DNA of 64,000 nt from an uncultured Pelagibacteraceae bacterium (GTDB lineage Bacteria; Pseudomonadota; Alphaproteobacteria; Pelagibacterales; Pelagibacteraceae), in contig CACFKZ010000005.1 in the NCBI GenBank assembly GCA_902566945.1, positions 1 to 64,000 on the forward strand. Reading direction: 5' to 3'. Position numbers and translations under genes: made by a program. The notes beneath the pieces were generated by a model that saw only the letters and a list, made by a program, of their open reading frames with translations, ran no database searches and was not told the DNA's origin. Below are positions 22,540 through 33,071 of this stretch, piece by piece (position 1 is the first letter of the stretch; each line of letters begins with the position of its first letter).

Positions 22540-23548
22540 TATAGCTTTTAGTAACGATTTTTCAAAAGCAATTGCTACGAATAAAGATTTTGATGATTAT
22601 GGCTTAATTTCAATAATGTATCATCGGTTTAATGAAACAAAATATCCTTCAACTAATATTCAGTTAGATGTTTTTAAAGAACAACTAAATATAATTGAAG
22701 AAGAGGGAATAAAATTTATTCATCCAGACAATTTCGAGAAAAGTATTAAAGAAGAAAAAAGTGAACGAAAAATATTATTTACAGTAGATGATGGTTTGCT
22801 ATCATTTTACGAAAATGCTTGGCCAATCTTAAAAGAAAAGAGGATACCTTTTATTTTGTTTGTAAATACAAGAGAAGTTGGATCTTATAATTATATGAAC
22901 TGGGATCAAATTCGAGAACTTCATGAAAATGAAAATGTAGAAATTGGAAATCATAGTCATTCTCACGAATATTTAGTAGATGAGGCATCAGATGTGATAA
23001 TAAAGGATATTAAAAAATCTATTAAGATTTTTAAAGAAAATCTTGGCGAAAATTCAAATTTTTTCTCTTATCCTTTTGGTGAATATAGCTCAGAATTTAA
23101 AAAAATTATTCAAGAGTTAGGTTTTAAGTATGCTTTTGGTCAACATTCAGGGGTGATAGACGAAACTAAAGATTTATGGGAACTGCCTAGATTTCCAATT
23201 AACGAAAAGTACGGTGAGATAAAGAGGTTTAAAACTTTAATGAAAACTTTGCCATTTAAATATAAAAGAATTTTACCCGAAGATAAATATTTACTACAAT
23301 CAAAAAACCCACCAAAAGTAAAAATTGAATTTTATGAAAATATAAATAATTTAAAACAAACAACATGTTTTTCTAATGAAGAAAATAAATGGCGAAATTC
23401 AAAAATTAATTTCAAAGAAAACAATACTTTAGAAATTGATATAGTTGCAAAATTTGGTGGTGAACGAGGTAGAATTAATTGCTCTCTTAAGGAAAAAAAT
23501 AATTTTTGGAGATGGCTAGGTATTCAATTTGTAATCAGTGATAAATAG
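22496..23548 (+). CDS. Polysaccharide deacetylase-family protein, secreted
   Basis: Signal peptide; LFTVDDGLLSFYENAWPIL; IGNHSHSHEYL (NodB motifs). Confidence 0.85.
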   Translation: MQLIIRKLFIILILIIAFSNDFSKAIATNKDFDDYGLISIMYHRFNETKYPSTNIQLDVFKEQLNIIEEEGIKFIHPDNFEKSIKEEKSERKILFTVDDGLLSFYENAWPILKEKRIPFILFVNTREVGSYNYMNWDQIRELHENENVEIGNHSHSHEYLVDEASDVIIKDIKKSIKIFKENLGENSNFFSYPFGEYSSEFKKIIQELGFKYAFGQHSGVIDETKDLWELPRFPINEKYGEIKRFKTLMKTLPFKYKRILPEDKYLLQSKNPPKVKIEFYENINNLKQTTCFSNEENKWRNSKINFKENNTLEIDIVAKFGGERGRINCSLKEKNNFWRWLGIQFVISDK

Positions 23549-25063
23549 CTAAGAATTCAATTCAACTTGCTTGACAGAGTTTACAAGCCTGACTAGTTCA
23601 AAATCTGATAATCTGTTTTGAGTAATTATTTGATTTAAAATCTTGGTGTACTCTGAGCCTGTTTGTGCATAGTTTTTAAGGGTATCTGTTAAAGCTAAAC
23701 CAGTAATTTTTATATTTTTACTTCTAAGAGATTTTCTTTTTTCTCTAAATTTTGAATAACTTTTATGAGTATTAAGATTGTTTTTGTAGGCCTTAACTGA
23801 AGCTCTTAAGATTGGAAATTTTAAAATTTTATGGTTTTTATTACCATCTCTCTTTAGGGGGGCTATACCTTGCCCATCCCATGTCCACTGACCAAAAATT
23901 GCATTTCCTTCTAAAGCAAACCTAGAAGTCCCCCATCCACTTTCTTTGGCTGCTTGTGCTAATGCTATCGAGACTGGTATCATGTCCATTCGTTGCATTA
24001 ACTCATCCAAGTTCCCTTTTTTTACTTTATACTCAAGCAATTTTTGTCTTAGCCACTGTTTTTCTAAATCAGAGGTGAATTTTTTTTCTGCTAAAAGTTT
24101 TAATTTTTCTCTATCGTCAAGAATTTTTTCATTTTCAGCAACTATCAAAGGTAAAACAATTTTTATAAATGTTTCTTTTTTCAATTGCACACTTTGTAAG
24201 TTATCTAAATCTCGAGGGAATTGGGTAAAATAAATAGGTTTAACTAATTTTTCGTTTCTTACTTTTCTTAAATCATAATCCACGTCTTTAAAAAGTTGAA
24301 TTACTGTTTCAGTTTTCAAGTTGAGATCAGGCAATATTACCTCGGCAACATTGTTTCTTTTAACTTTAAGTTCTGGCTGTTTGGTTTCCTTTTTTAGTTT
24401 AACCTTTTCCTCTAATTTCTTTGTTTCTTTTTTTGGTTTTATTTCAGGTTTTTTTATTTCTTTTTTGATTTCTTTTTCAGGTTTTTTAGCCTCAATTTTT
24501 TTTTCTGAAAAATCATAATTTTTGTAAGTATTGAGTCCGACAAAAATAGCTGTTGTTATTCCAATAACTGCGAAAAAACCAATAATTACATTTCTAGCGC
24601 TTTTTTGATCAATCTGTTGATTGTAAATTGAGTTGAACACATCTGTAAAAAGATTACCAAAAAAAGCAGCTACTGTGCTTCCAAGTTTAGGCAACACGTT
24701 TAAAAAATTAATTCCTGCGTTTCCAGCACCTTTCCATAAATTGTTTAAGCCATGATTGAACTTTCTAGATGTATCATGTTTATAATTTTCAACTTGTCTG
24801 AAAAATCTATTTTTATCTTTTATTTTTTCCTCTTTATAGTTAATTATGCCAGATTTAATTCTTGAAACTGGCTTAACAAAATTTTCTTTGAAAAAATTTG
24901 TTTTAAAATCTTTTGGTATAACAATTTTATTTTTTTTTAAGATTAGCTCAATTTGGCCAGTAGTTAAATTTTTTCTATTTTTAGTGTAATCTTGAATTTC
25001 TTTTACATTGTAGATGTATGCCAGTTCTAAAAGTTTATCTCTGTAACTTAATTTTTTTTTCAT
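23549..25063 (-). CDS. Bax-like/glucosaminidase-domain protein with TM anchor and K/E/P-rich linker
   Basis: IALAQAAKESGWGTSRFALEGNAIFGQWTWDGQG; single TM; lysine/glutamate repeats. Confidence 0.8.
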   Translation of the reverse strand: MKKKLSYRDKLLELAYIYNVKEIQDYTKNRKNLTTGQIELILKKNKIVIPKDFKTNFFKENFVKPVSRIKSGIINYKEEKIKDKNRFFRQVENYKHDTSRKFNHGLNNLWKGAGNAGINFLNVLPKLGSTVAAFFGNLFTDVFNSIYNQQIDQKSARNVIIGFFAVIGITTAIFVGLNTYKNYDFSEKKIEAKKPEKEIKKEIKKPEIKPKKETKKLEEKVKLKKETKQPELKVKRNNVAEVILPDLNLKTETVIQLFKDVDYDLRKVRNEKLVKPIYFTQFPRDLDNLQSVQLKKETFIKIVLPLIVAENEKILDDREKLKLLAEKKFTSDLEKQWLRQKLLEYKVKKGNLDELMQRMDMIPVSIALAQAAKESGWGTSRFALEGNAIFGQWTWDGQGIAPLKRDGNKNHKILKFPILRASVKAYKNNLNTHKSYSKFREKRKSLRSKNIKITGLALTDTLKNYAQTGSEYTKILNQIITQNRLSDFELVRLVNSVKQVELNS

Positions 25064-25066
25064 AAA

Positions 25067-25615
25067 TTAATTTGCCTCTACTGAGTTAACTTCTTTAACG
25101 TAATGCTTTAAAAGATTTTGAACTCCTTGTTTAAGAGTCATTAATGAGCTTGGGCAGCCTGAGCAACTCCCTTGTAATTCAACCTTTACAACTCCGTTAT
25201 CAAAAGATTTGAATTTAATATCCCCTCCGTCTCTGGCAACTGCAGGTCTTATTTTAGTATCTAATACATCAATAATTTTTTTTACAGTTTCATCATTATC
25301 AATTGATGAAATATTTGGTTTTTTATTTTCTTTTAAAATAGGTTCATTATTTTTTTCAAAATAATCATTTAAATGAGAAATTACCATTGGTTTTAAATCA
25401 TTCCACGAAACATCATCTGTTTTTTTTACTGATAAAAAATTTTTAGATAACAGAACTAGTTCTACACCCTGAAAACCTAAAAGTTCTTTAATAAATCGGT
25501 TATTTAAATTCTTTATATTGCTTTTCTGAAATTCTTCACTCCCAATAGAAGAGATAGTCTTTTCTGAAAGAAATTTTAACGAATTTGGATTAGGTGTAGT
25601 TTCTGTTTGTATCAT
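25067..25615 (-). CDS. NifU/Nfu-type Fe-S scaffold
   Basis: Nfu N-term QTETTPNPNSLKFL; RDGGDIKFKSFDNGVVKVELQGSCSGCPSSLMTLKQG. Confidence 0.93.
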   Translation of the reverse strand: MIQTETTPNPNSLKFLSEKTISSIGSEEFQKSNIKNLNNRFIKELLGFQGVELVLLSKNFLSVKKTDDVSWNDLKPMVISHLNDYFEKNNEPILKENKKPNISSIDNDETVKKIIDVLDTKIRPAVARDGGDIKFKSFDNGVVKVELQGSCSGCPSSLMTLKQGVQNLLKHYVKEVNSVEAN

Positions 25616-25627
25616 TTGAAATTTATA

Positions 25628-26632
25628 TTATATCAATCCCACTTTTTCACGTATATTTTTTATGTTTTCCTCAGCTTTAATATTGGCTTTTTCCTTACCT
25701 TTTTTTAAAACTTTTTCAAGATGCGACTTATCTTTAAGTAATTTGTTTATCTCTTGGCCGACTGGGCCTATTTCACTGATAATTAGATCTGTTAGTTTGG
25801 TTTTCAAAAAAGAATACTCTTTTCCTGACATTTCATTAAGAACATTTTCTAAACTATTTTTTGATATTTCAGCAAATATATTTATCAAATTTAGAGACTC
25901 AGGTTTATTTTCTAAGCTTTTTAAATTATCTGGAATTTCTTCTGAGTCGGACTTAGCCTTTTTGATCTTTTTAGTTATCTCGTCTGGGCTGTCCTTGAGG
26001 TTAATTCTAGAATAATCAGACTCTTCTGATTTACTCATTTTTTTAGTTCCATCTCTTAAACTCATTACTCTTGAGATATTTTTAGGAATTAAAGGTTCAG
26101 GAAGAGGAAAAAAATCTTTACAATTAAAATCTTTGTTAAATTTTTGAGCTATATCTCTCGACAATTCTAAATGTTGTTTTTGATCCGCTCCTACAGGAAC
26201 ATGTGTTGCCTTGTATAAAAGAATATCTGCTGCCATCAAATTTGGATAAACGTATAAGCCAACACTTGCTTTTTCTTTATCTGATCCAGCCTTATCTTTA
26301 AATTGCGTCATTCTATTTAGCCATCCAATACGAGAAACACAATTTAAAATCCATGCCAATTCGGCATGTCCAGAAACTGATGATTGATTAAATATTATGC
26401 TTTTATTTGGATCAAGGCCTGTAGCTAAAAAACTTGCTACTGTTTCTAAAACATTATTTTTTAATTCCATTGGATTTTGAAATGTAGTGATAGCATGTAA
26501 GTCAACAACACAGTAAATACATTCCATTTCTTTTTGAAGGGAAACAAAATTTTTCAAAGCACCTAAGTAATTTCCCAAATGTAAATTTCCAGTTGGTTGA
26601 ACCCCAGAAAACACTAAATTTTTTTTAACCAT
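25628..26632 (-). CDS. trpS: Tryptophanyl-tRNA synthetase
   Basis: FSGVQPTGNLHLGNYLGAL (HIGH-like), KMSKSE. Confidence 0.96.
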   Translation of the reverse strand: MVKKNLVFSGVQPTGNLHLGNYLGALKNFVSLQKEMECIYCVVDLHAITTFQNPMELKNNVLETVASFLATGLDPNKSIIFNQSSVSGHAELAWILNCVSRIGWLNRMTQFKDKAGSDKEKASVGLYVYPNLMAADILLYKATHVPVGADQKQHLELSRDIAQKFNKDFNCKDFFPLPEPLIPKNISRVMSLRDGTKKMSKSEESDYSRINLKDSPDEITKKIKKAKSDSEEIPDNLKSLENKPESLNLINIFAEISKNSLENVLNEMSGKEYSFLKTKLTDLIISEIGPVGQEINKLLKDKSHLEKVLKKGKEKANIKAEENIKNIREKVGLI

Positions 26633-28159
26633 TTAATTTGTTTTATAATTTTTAATTTTCAATAGTCCTAATAAATAACAAGATAACAAATAAACAATTC
26701 CTACGATACCTACAATAATTAATAAATAAATAGACTTATAATCATAGGCATAATCAAGATAACTTGAATAATTTTTCAATGCTAAAACAAGTACGAAAGC
26801 CATAATAGTAGATGAAATTCCAATTCTGATCGAATTGCCTAATAGTTTATTTTCCAATTGTAAGTATTTCCTTTTTTTTAATAAATATATAAAGATCAAA
26901 ACACCGATCCAAGTTGAAAGAGAGGTTGAAATTGGGATAATTAAAAAACCAATTTTTTTGAAAAAACTTACACTTAATAATATATTTAAGAAAACAATAA
27001 AAGAGGAAATATAAAATGGCGTCTTTGTATCATCTCTAGCAAAGAAAAAGTTGGATAAGATTTTTACAAGCGCAAATGCAATTACGCCATATCCAAAAAA
27101 CATTAAAGCATCAGATGTAATTTTTACATCATCAATTGTAAAAGAACCATAGCCAAATAACCCATTAATAATTTCCTCCGACGCAATTATCAAACCAAGA
27201 CTTGCAGGAATTGAAAGTAATAAAGATAATTCTATAGATTTATTTTGAATGCGTGAAACTTTTAAAAAATTTTTAGATTTAAATGCTTTCGTCAAAACTG
27301 GTAATGAAACAGTTCCAACTGCAATTCCAGCGATAGCTAAATTAATTTGATAAACTCTATCTGCATAGTATAGATAGGATACTGCACCTGATTGAAAAGA
27401 TGCAATTATTGTTCCAACCAAAATATTAATCTGAGTTACTCCAGATGAAAAAATGCTTGGCAATAATTTTTTGAAAAAAAACTTTACTTTACTAGAAATT
27501 TTAAAATTAATTTTTAAATTTGGTTTATAAAAATTGGAAGTAAAATAAATTAAAAATATTAATTGTATAATTCCAGCAATAGTTACGCCATAGGAGAGCT
27601 GTTTTGCAATATTATAGTTATTATAATAGGAAACTAAAATACTTGTTATTAAGACTAAATTTAAAATTATTGGTGCAGCAGCAGCAGCTGCAAATTTATT
27701 TTTTGAATTTAATATACCAGAAAAAAAAGATGATAAGCTTACAAATAATAAGAAAGGAAATGTAATTCTAGTAAGCTCAACTGCGAGTTTAAATTTTAAG
27801 TCATCGGAAATAAAGCCTGGGGCAATTAAATAAACCAAATAAGGTGTAAATATTTCTGCAACAGTAACTATTAAAAGTAAAATTAATGAAATTATACTAA
27901 AAATATCGTCAGCAAATATTTTTCCAATTTTTTTACTTTTTAAATTTGCTGTTGTATAGCTTGGTATGAAGGCTGCATTAAAAGTACCCTCAGCAAATAA
28001 ACGTCTAAATGTATTTGGAAGCCTAAAAGCAACGAAAAAAGCATCTGCAAAAATTGAAGCTCCTAGAAAGACAGCTATTAAAATATCTCTAATGTAGCCC
28101 AGAATTCTGCTTATTATTGTAAAAAAACTGAATATAGAAGTTGAGGAAAGTAAGTTCAT
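26633..28159 (-). CDS. murJ: Lipid II flippase MurJ
   Basis: MVF/MurJ pattern RILGYIRDILIAVFLGAS..ADAFFVAFRLPNTFRRLFAEGTFNAAFIP. Confidence 0.95.
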   Translation of the reverse strand: MNLLSSTSIFSFFTIISRILGYIRDILIAVFLGASIFADAFFVAFRLPNTFRRLFAEGTFNAAFIPSYTTANLKSKKIGKIFADDIFSIISLILLLIVTVAEIFTPYLVYLIAPGFISDDLKFKLAVELTRITFPFLLFVSLSSFFSGILNSKNKFAAAAAAPIILNLVLITSILVSYYNNYNIAKQLSYGVTIAGIIQLIFLIYFTSNFYKPNLKINFKISSKVKFFFKKLLPSIFSSGVTQINILVGTIIASFQSGAVSYLYYADRVYQINLAIAGIAVGTVSLPVLTKAFKSKNFLKVSRIQNKSIELSLLLSIPASLGLIIASEEIINGLFGYGSFTIDDVKITSDALMFFGYGVIAFALVKILSNFFFARDDTKTPFYISSFIVFLNILLSVSFFKKIGFLIIPISTSLSTWIGVLIFIYLLKKRKYLQLENKLLGNSIRIGISSTIMAFVLVLALKNYSSYLDYAYDYKSIYLLIIVGIVGIVYLLSCYLLGLLKIKNYKTN

Positions 28160-28229
28160 ATATGATCTAAATTAAGCCATAAATTTATAGTGAATTAATT
28201 TTCTTTATATTACATACTCATTAAAATAA

Positions 28230-30512
28230 ATGCCAAAGAAAACAGAAATTGATCATTATTCAGATAAAGAGGCACTTGATTTTCATATAAAAGGAAAGTC
28301 AGGCAAAATTGAGATTAATTCCAGTAAACCTCTAACAACAAAAAGAGATCTATCTCTAGCATATTCTCCTGGTGTAGCTGCTCCAGTAAAAGAAATCGCT
28401 AAGAACCCAGATTTAGCTTACGACTACACAAGTAAGGGAAATTTAGTTGCAGTAATAAGCAATGGTTCAGCAATCTTAGGCTTAGGTAATTTAGGAGCTT
28501 TAGCATCAAAACCAGTCATGGAAGGTAAATCTGTTTTATTTAAAAGGTTTGCAGATATAGACTCCATAGACATTGAAATAGACAATGACAATCCCGAGTC
28601 AATAATTGAAACAATAAAAAATATTGGAGGGACTTTTGGAGGTATAAATCTTGAAGACATTGCTGCACCAGATTGTTTTATTATAGAACAAAAACTAAAA
28701 GAGCTTTTAAATATTCCTATTTTTCATGATGATCAACATGGAACTGCAATTATCACTACTGCAGCCCTCTTCAATGCATTAAATATTTCTAAAAAAAAAA
28801 TTAGTGAAGTGAAAGTTGTTGTTAACGGTGCTGGTGCCTCTGCTCAAGCTTGTGCAAATCTATTTAAAAGCTCAGGCGTAAAAAATGAAAATATTATCAT
28901 GTGTGATAGTAAAGGTGTTATTTATAAAGGTAGAAAAAATGTAGATCAATTTAAATCTGCATTTGCGATAGATACTAAACTTAGAACGTTAGATGAAGCA
29001 ATAAAGGATTCGGACGTTTTTTTAGGTTTATCAGCTAAAGACGTTGTTACAAAAGAAATGGTTAAATCTATGGCCAAAAATCCAATTATTTTCGCTTGCG
29101 CAAATCCTGATCCAGAAATAAAACCAGAATTGATAAAAGAAGTTAGATCTGATGCAATCATTGCTACTGGAAGATCTGATTATCCAAATCAAGTAAATAA
29201 CTTAATTGGCTTTCCTTACATTTTTAGAGGAGCACTAGATGTAAGAGCTAAAGAAATCAATGAGGAGATGAAAGTAGCTGCAGCAAATGCTATCGCTCTT
29301 CTTGCACGTGAAAATGTGCCAGATGAAGTAGTTTCAGCTTATGGAGGAGATAGACCAAGATATGGAAAAAATTATATCATACCATCAACCTTCGATCCTA
29401 GATTGATAAGTGTTATTCCAGCTGCAGTTGCTGAAGCTGCTATGAAGAGTGGTGTTGCAAGAAAAAAGATTACAGATTTGGAAATTTACAAAGATCAACT
29501 AACAAATCGGCTTGATCCAACTATGTCGTTAATGCAAGGAATTAATGCGAAAGTAAGAAAAAATCCTAAAAGAGTTATTTTTGCAGAAGGTGAAGATGAA
29601 AATATGCTTAAAGCAGCGATTGAATTTGGAAGAAATAAATTAGGAACACCAATTTTAATCGGTGCAGAAAAACGAATTAGAGAACAATTAAAAAATATTG
29701 GTTTAGATGAAAATTATAAAATTGATATTGTTAACTCTACTGACAAAGAAAAACGTGAAAAATACGTAAAACATTTATACAAAAGGCTTCAACGAGAAGG
29801 TCAATTGGAAAGAGATGTAGATCGTTTAGTTCGTAATGAGCGAATTGCATGGGGTGCTTCTATGATTGCTTGTAAAGATGCAGATGCAATGGTCACAGGA
29901 AACATAAGACACTATGCGGCTTCAATAGAGAAATTAAAGAAAGTTACAGACCCTAGGCCAGGAGAAGAAATATTCGGCATGACAATGATCACTTTAAAAG
30001 GAAAAACAATTCTGGTTGCAGACACTAATGTTCAAGATTTTCCGTCACCAGAGAGATTAGTTAAGGTTTCAAAATCTTGCGTTCGAGTAGCTCGACTTTT
30101 TGGATTTGACCCGAAAGTAGCTTTTTTATCTCATTCAACATTTGGTAAACCTATTTCTAAAAATACAAAACATGTTCGAGAGGCCATAGAACTATTAAGA
30201 AAACAAAAAGTTGATTTTGATTTTGATGGCGAAATGCAGCCTGATGTTGCTTTAAATCCAATTTATCAAGAAATATATCCGTTTTCAAAAATTGTTGGAA
30301 ATGCAAATATTTTAATTATGCCTGCTTTGCATAGTGCAGCAATTTCTACAAAATTAATGAAGGTTTTTGGTGGTGGAAAATTGATAGGTCCTTTATTAAT
30401 TGGTTTAGGCTCACCTATAGAGGTCGCACCTTTAAGAGCAAGTACATCAGAAATACTCAATTTGGCTTCAATAGCAGCCTATTCATCTGATGTGATTGAT
30501 TATTCCAACTAA
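28230..30512 (+). CDS. maeB: NADP-dependent malic enzyme with C-terminal phosphotransacetylase-like domain
   Basis: LAYSPGVAAPVKEIA, FHDDQHGTAI, C-terminal PTA-like region. Confidence 0.95.
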   Translation: MPKKTEIDHYSDKEALDFHIKGKSGKIEINSSKPLTTKRDLSLAYSPGVAAPVKEIAKNPDLAYDYTSKGNLVAVISNGSAILGLGNLGALASKPVMEGKSVLFKRFADIDSIDIEIDNDNPESIIETIKNIGGTFGGINLEDIAAPDCFIIEQKLKELLNIPIFHDDQHGTAIITTAALFNALNISKKKISEVKVVVNGAGASAQACANLFKSSGVKNENIIMCDSKGVIYKGRKNVDQFKSAFAIDTKLRTLDEAIKDSDVFLGLSAKDVVTKEMVKSMAKNPIIFACANPDPEIKPELIKEVRSDAIIATGRSDYPNQVNNLIGFPYIFRGALDVRAKEINEEMKVAAANAIALLARENVPDEVVSAYGGDRPRYGKNYIIPSTFDPRLISVIPAAVAEAAMKSGVARKKITDLEIYKDQLTNRLDPTMSLMQGINAKVRKNPKRVIFAEGEDENMLKAAIEFGRNKLGTPILIGAEKRIREQLKNIGLDENYKIDIVNSTDKEKREKYVKHLYKRLQREGQLERDVDRLVRNERIAWGASMIACKDADAMVTGNIRHYAASIEKLKKVTDPRPGEEIFGMTMITLKGKTILVADTNVQDFPSPERLVKVSKSCVRVARLFGFDPKVAFLSHSTFGKPISKNTKHVREAIELLRKQKVDFDFDGEMQPDVALNPIYQEIYPFSKIVGNANILIMPALHSAAISTKLMKVFGGGKLIGPLLIGLGSPIEVAPLRASTSEILNLASIAAYSSDVIDYSN

Positions 30513-31087
30513 AGTTTGTTTCTACTCAATTCAGTTGCTAAATAAATCGAAGGGAAAACTTTTTCAACATCATAAATTTTATTTGCTTCATTAATAACCT
30601 CCTCTTTTTCTTTATGATCCATTGCTATTCCAAAAATATAAATATTTTTATTAATAGTTTCTAAAGTGTAATTTCTTGATTTAGTCTTTTTGTTAAATAT
30701 CAAAGCGGACCTCAATTGACTTGTAATTAAAATATCTTTTGCAGTACTTTTAAAATTACTTTGCCCTTTTATGGTAATTGCATTTTTTACGGATCTTACG
30801 CCTTTCGTTTCCCATGCCATTTTAGTTATCTTTATTTTTTCTTCTGGCTCATCAACTTTTCCTGATAAAAATATTCTCCCATCAAGCACTTCTGACTGTA
30901 TAGAAAGAAAGTATTTTTTATCTTGTAAAGCTAACCTAGTAGATAGATTTTTTTGCATGATCGTATCATCTATCTGCATACCAATTGTTCTTGGATCAAA
31001 AGTAATGTCAACACCTGCTCCGAATCTTGTAAGAGACGAACATGAAGCCAAAAAAAGAATTAATATTATACTAGTTATTTTCTTCAT
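30509..31087 (-). CDS. BON-domain lipoprotein
   Basis: Lipobox LFLASCSS; BON repeats (VDEPEEKIKITKMAWETKGVRSVKNAI). Confidence 0.85.
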   Translation of the reverse strand: MKKITSIILILFLASCSSLTRFGAGVDITFDPRTIGMQIDDTIMQKNLSTRLALQDKKYFLSIQSEVLDGRIFLSGKVDEPEEKIKITKMAWETKGVRSVKNAITIKGQSNFKSTAKDILITSQLRSALIFNKKTKSRNYTLETINKNIYIFGIAMDHKEKEEVINEANKIYDVEKVFPSIYLATELSRNKL

Positions 31088-31916
31088 TTTTAATCTTTAA
31101 ACAAATATCGTAAACTTTTTTTTTATTTGTATCTTCTAAATTTGAAATTAATTCAACTGTGTCTTTTAAGCTATACTTTTTTAAGTATTTTTTTGCTTTG
31201 TTAATAATTAAATCAACATTATCAACTTTATTTATTTTTAAATTTTGTTCTGAGATAACAACAGTCAATTCACCTTTAAGTGGTTTTTTAAATATTGAAA
31301 TATTTTGAACATCTCCTCTATAAAAAAATTCGTGCATTTTTGTAACTTCCTTAGCAATCATTATTTTTCTGTCTTTAAAAAAAACTTTAAATTTATTCAG
31401 ATAAAAGTTAATTTTTAATGCGGGTATAAAAAATACCTGTGAGTAATTTAAATTTGAAAGCTTGGTTAATACTTTTTCAAGTTCTTTATCTCTTTTAGGT
31501 AGAAATCCATAAAATAAGAATTTGTCTTCAAATCCTGCTACACTTGTAGACGCTGTTATTGAGGAAACACCAGGTATGGGAGTAATCTTGATTTTATTTT
31601 TTAGGCATTCGTTAAGAAGATGTTTACCAGGATCTGAAAGCATAGGTGTGCCGGCGTCAGATATTAAAGACAAAATTTTGCCCTGATTTATATATTCTAT
31701 TATGTTTGGTATTTGTTTCTTTTCATTAAACTTATGATAAGAGATTAATTTTTTTTTAATATTTAAATGATTGAGCAATTTTAATGAATGTCTTGTATCT
31801 TCGCATAAGATTATATCAGAGCTCTTTAAAACTTGTATTGCTCTTAAAGTAATGTCATCTAAATTTCCAATAGGAGTCGAAACAATATATAGAGTGTTAT
31901 TAAGTAATTTTGTCAT
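31071..31916 (-). CDS. rsmI: 16S rRNA 2'-O-methyltransferase RsmI
   Basis: LYIVSTPIGNLDDITLRAIQVLKSSDIILCEDTRHS. Confidence 0.95.
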   Translation of the reverse strand: MTKLLNNTLYIVSTPIGNLDDITLRAIQVLKSSDIILCEDTRHSLKLLNHLNIKKKLISYHKFNEKKQIPNIIEYINQGKILSLISDAGTPMLSDPGKHLLNECLKNKIKITPIPGVSSITASTSVAGFEDKFLFYGFLPKRDKELEKVLTKLSNLNYSQVFFIPALKINFYLNKFKVFFKDRKIMIAKEVTKMHEFFYRGDVQNISIFKKPLKGELTVVISEQNLKINKVDNVDLIINKAKKYLKKYSLKDTVELISNLEDTNKKKVYDICLKIKNEENN

Positions 31917-33071
31917 ATGAAAAAAAAAATTATTCTTATAATAGCTTATGTAGCTCTTTTTTTTAACTTTAATCTTTTAAGCAAAGAACAGAACGAAGTT
32001 CTCAAAGTGGGTTTGCTTGCGCCTTTAACAGGTGAATTTAAAGAATTAGGAAATTCTCTTTTATATTCTTTACAATTAGCTTTAGATGAGATTGATGACA
32101 AAAATGTTTTTATCATTCCAAAAGATTCTGGTTTTGAAAATAAAAAAAAATTAAATAGTGCAATAAAAGAATTTAGGTCTGAGGGAATTAATATTATAAT
32201 TGGGCCGATAAGTTACGAAGATTTTGGTGAGGTTCAAAAATATAATGACACTGTTTTTATATCTCCTTCAAATATGAACCCTGAGTTTACAAATAATGTA
32301 ATAAGTGTTGGTGTTAGCTTAGAGTCTCAATTAATTGCTTTATTAGATTTTTTAAAGAAGAAAAAGAAAACGAATACAATTATTTTATTTCCTGAAAATA
32401 AATTTACTAACTTTATTGAAAAAAAACTTGCTAAATTAAATTTAGATAATACTAAAATTTTTAAATATGATCCTAATCCAGAAGTTCTTACAGGCGAGAT
32501 AGAAAAACTTACAAACTATTCACAAAGAAAAAGAAATCTAGAGTTAAGAAAAAAAATTTTTGAAGACAAAGAAGACGAACAATCTGTCAAAGAGCTGGAA
32601 AAACTTGAACAACTTTACACACTTGGAGATGTTAATTTTGACTCTGTAATAATAATAGATTTTGGAAATAGTCTTAAAAGTATTTTGACCTCATTAGTAT
32701 ACTCTGATGTTAATCAAGATAAGGTTTTATTCACTACTGTAAATCAATGGTTTGATGAAAGTATATTTTATGAAAATACCATTAGGAATTTATACTACCC
32801 ATCAATTAATTATAAAGAGTTTAAAAAATACAATAAAACTTATTATAAGAATTTTGGTTCTTACCCAAATGAAATCTCAATTTTAACTTATGATGCACTT
32901 GGGCTAATTTATTATGCATGGAGAACTTATGGAAAAGTTGAATCTATAAACGACTTTGCGTTTAAAAGTAAAATCAAAGGGAAGATAGGAACTTTTAGCT
33001 TTGCAAATAAGAAAGTTATTCAGGAACTTGATATCTACAAAACAGATAAAAATAAATTTACAAAATTTTAA
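31917..33071 (+). CDS. Periplasmic binding-fold / penicillin-binding-protein activator-like protein
   Basis: Signal peptide, LKVGLLAPLTGEFKELGNSLLYSLQLALDEI. Confidence 0.8.
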   Translation: MKKKIILIIAYVALFFNFNLLSKEQNEVLKVGLLAPLTGEFKELGNSLLYSLQLALDEIDDKNVFIIPKDSGFENKKKLNSAIKEFRSEGINIIIGPISYEDFGEVQKYNDTVFISPSNMNPEFTNNVISVGVSLESQLIALLDFLKKKKKTNTIILFPENKFTNFIEKKLAKLNLDNTKIFKYDPNPEVLTGEIEKLTNYSQRKRNLELRKKIFEDKEDEQSVKELEKLEQLYTLGDVNFDSVIIIDFGNSLKSILTSLVYSDVNQDKVLFTTVNQWFDESIFYENTIRNLYYPSINYKEFKKYNKTYYKNFGSYPNEISILTYDALGLIYYAWRTYGKVESINDFAFKSKIKGKIGTFSFANKKVIQELDIYKTDKNKFTKF

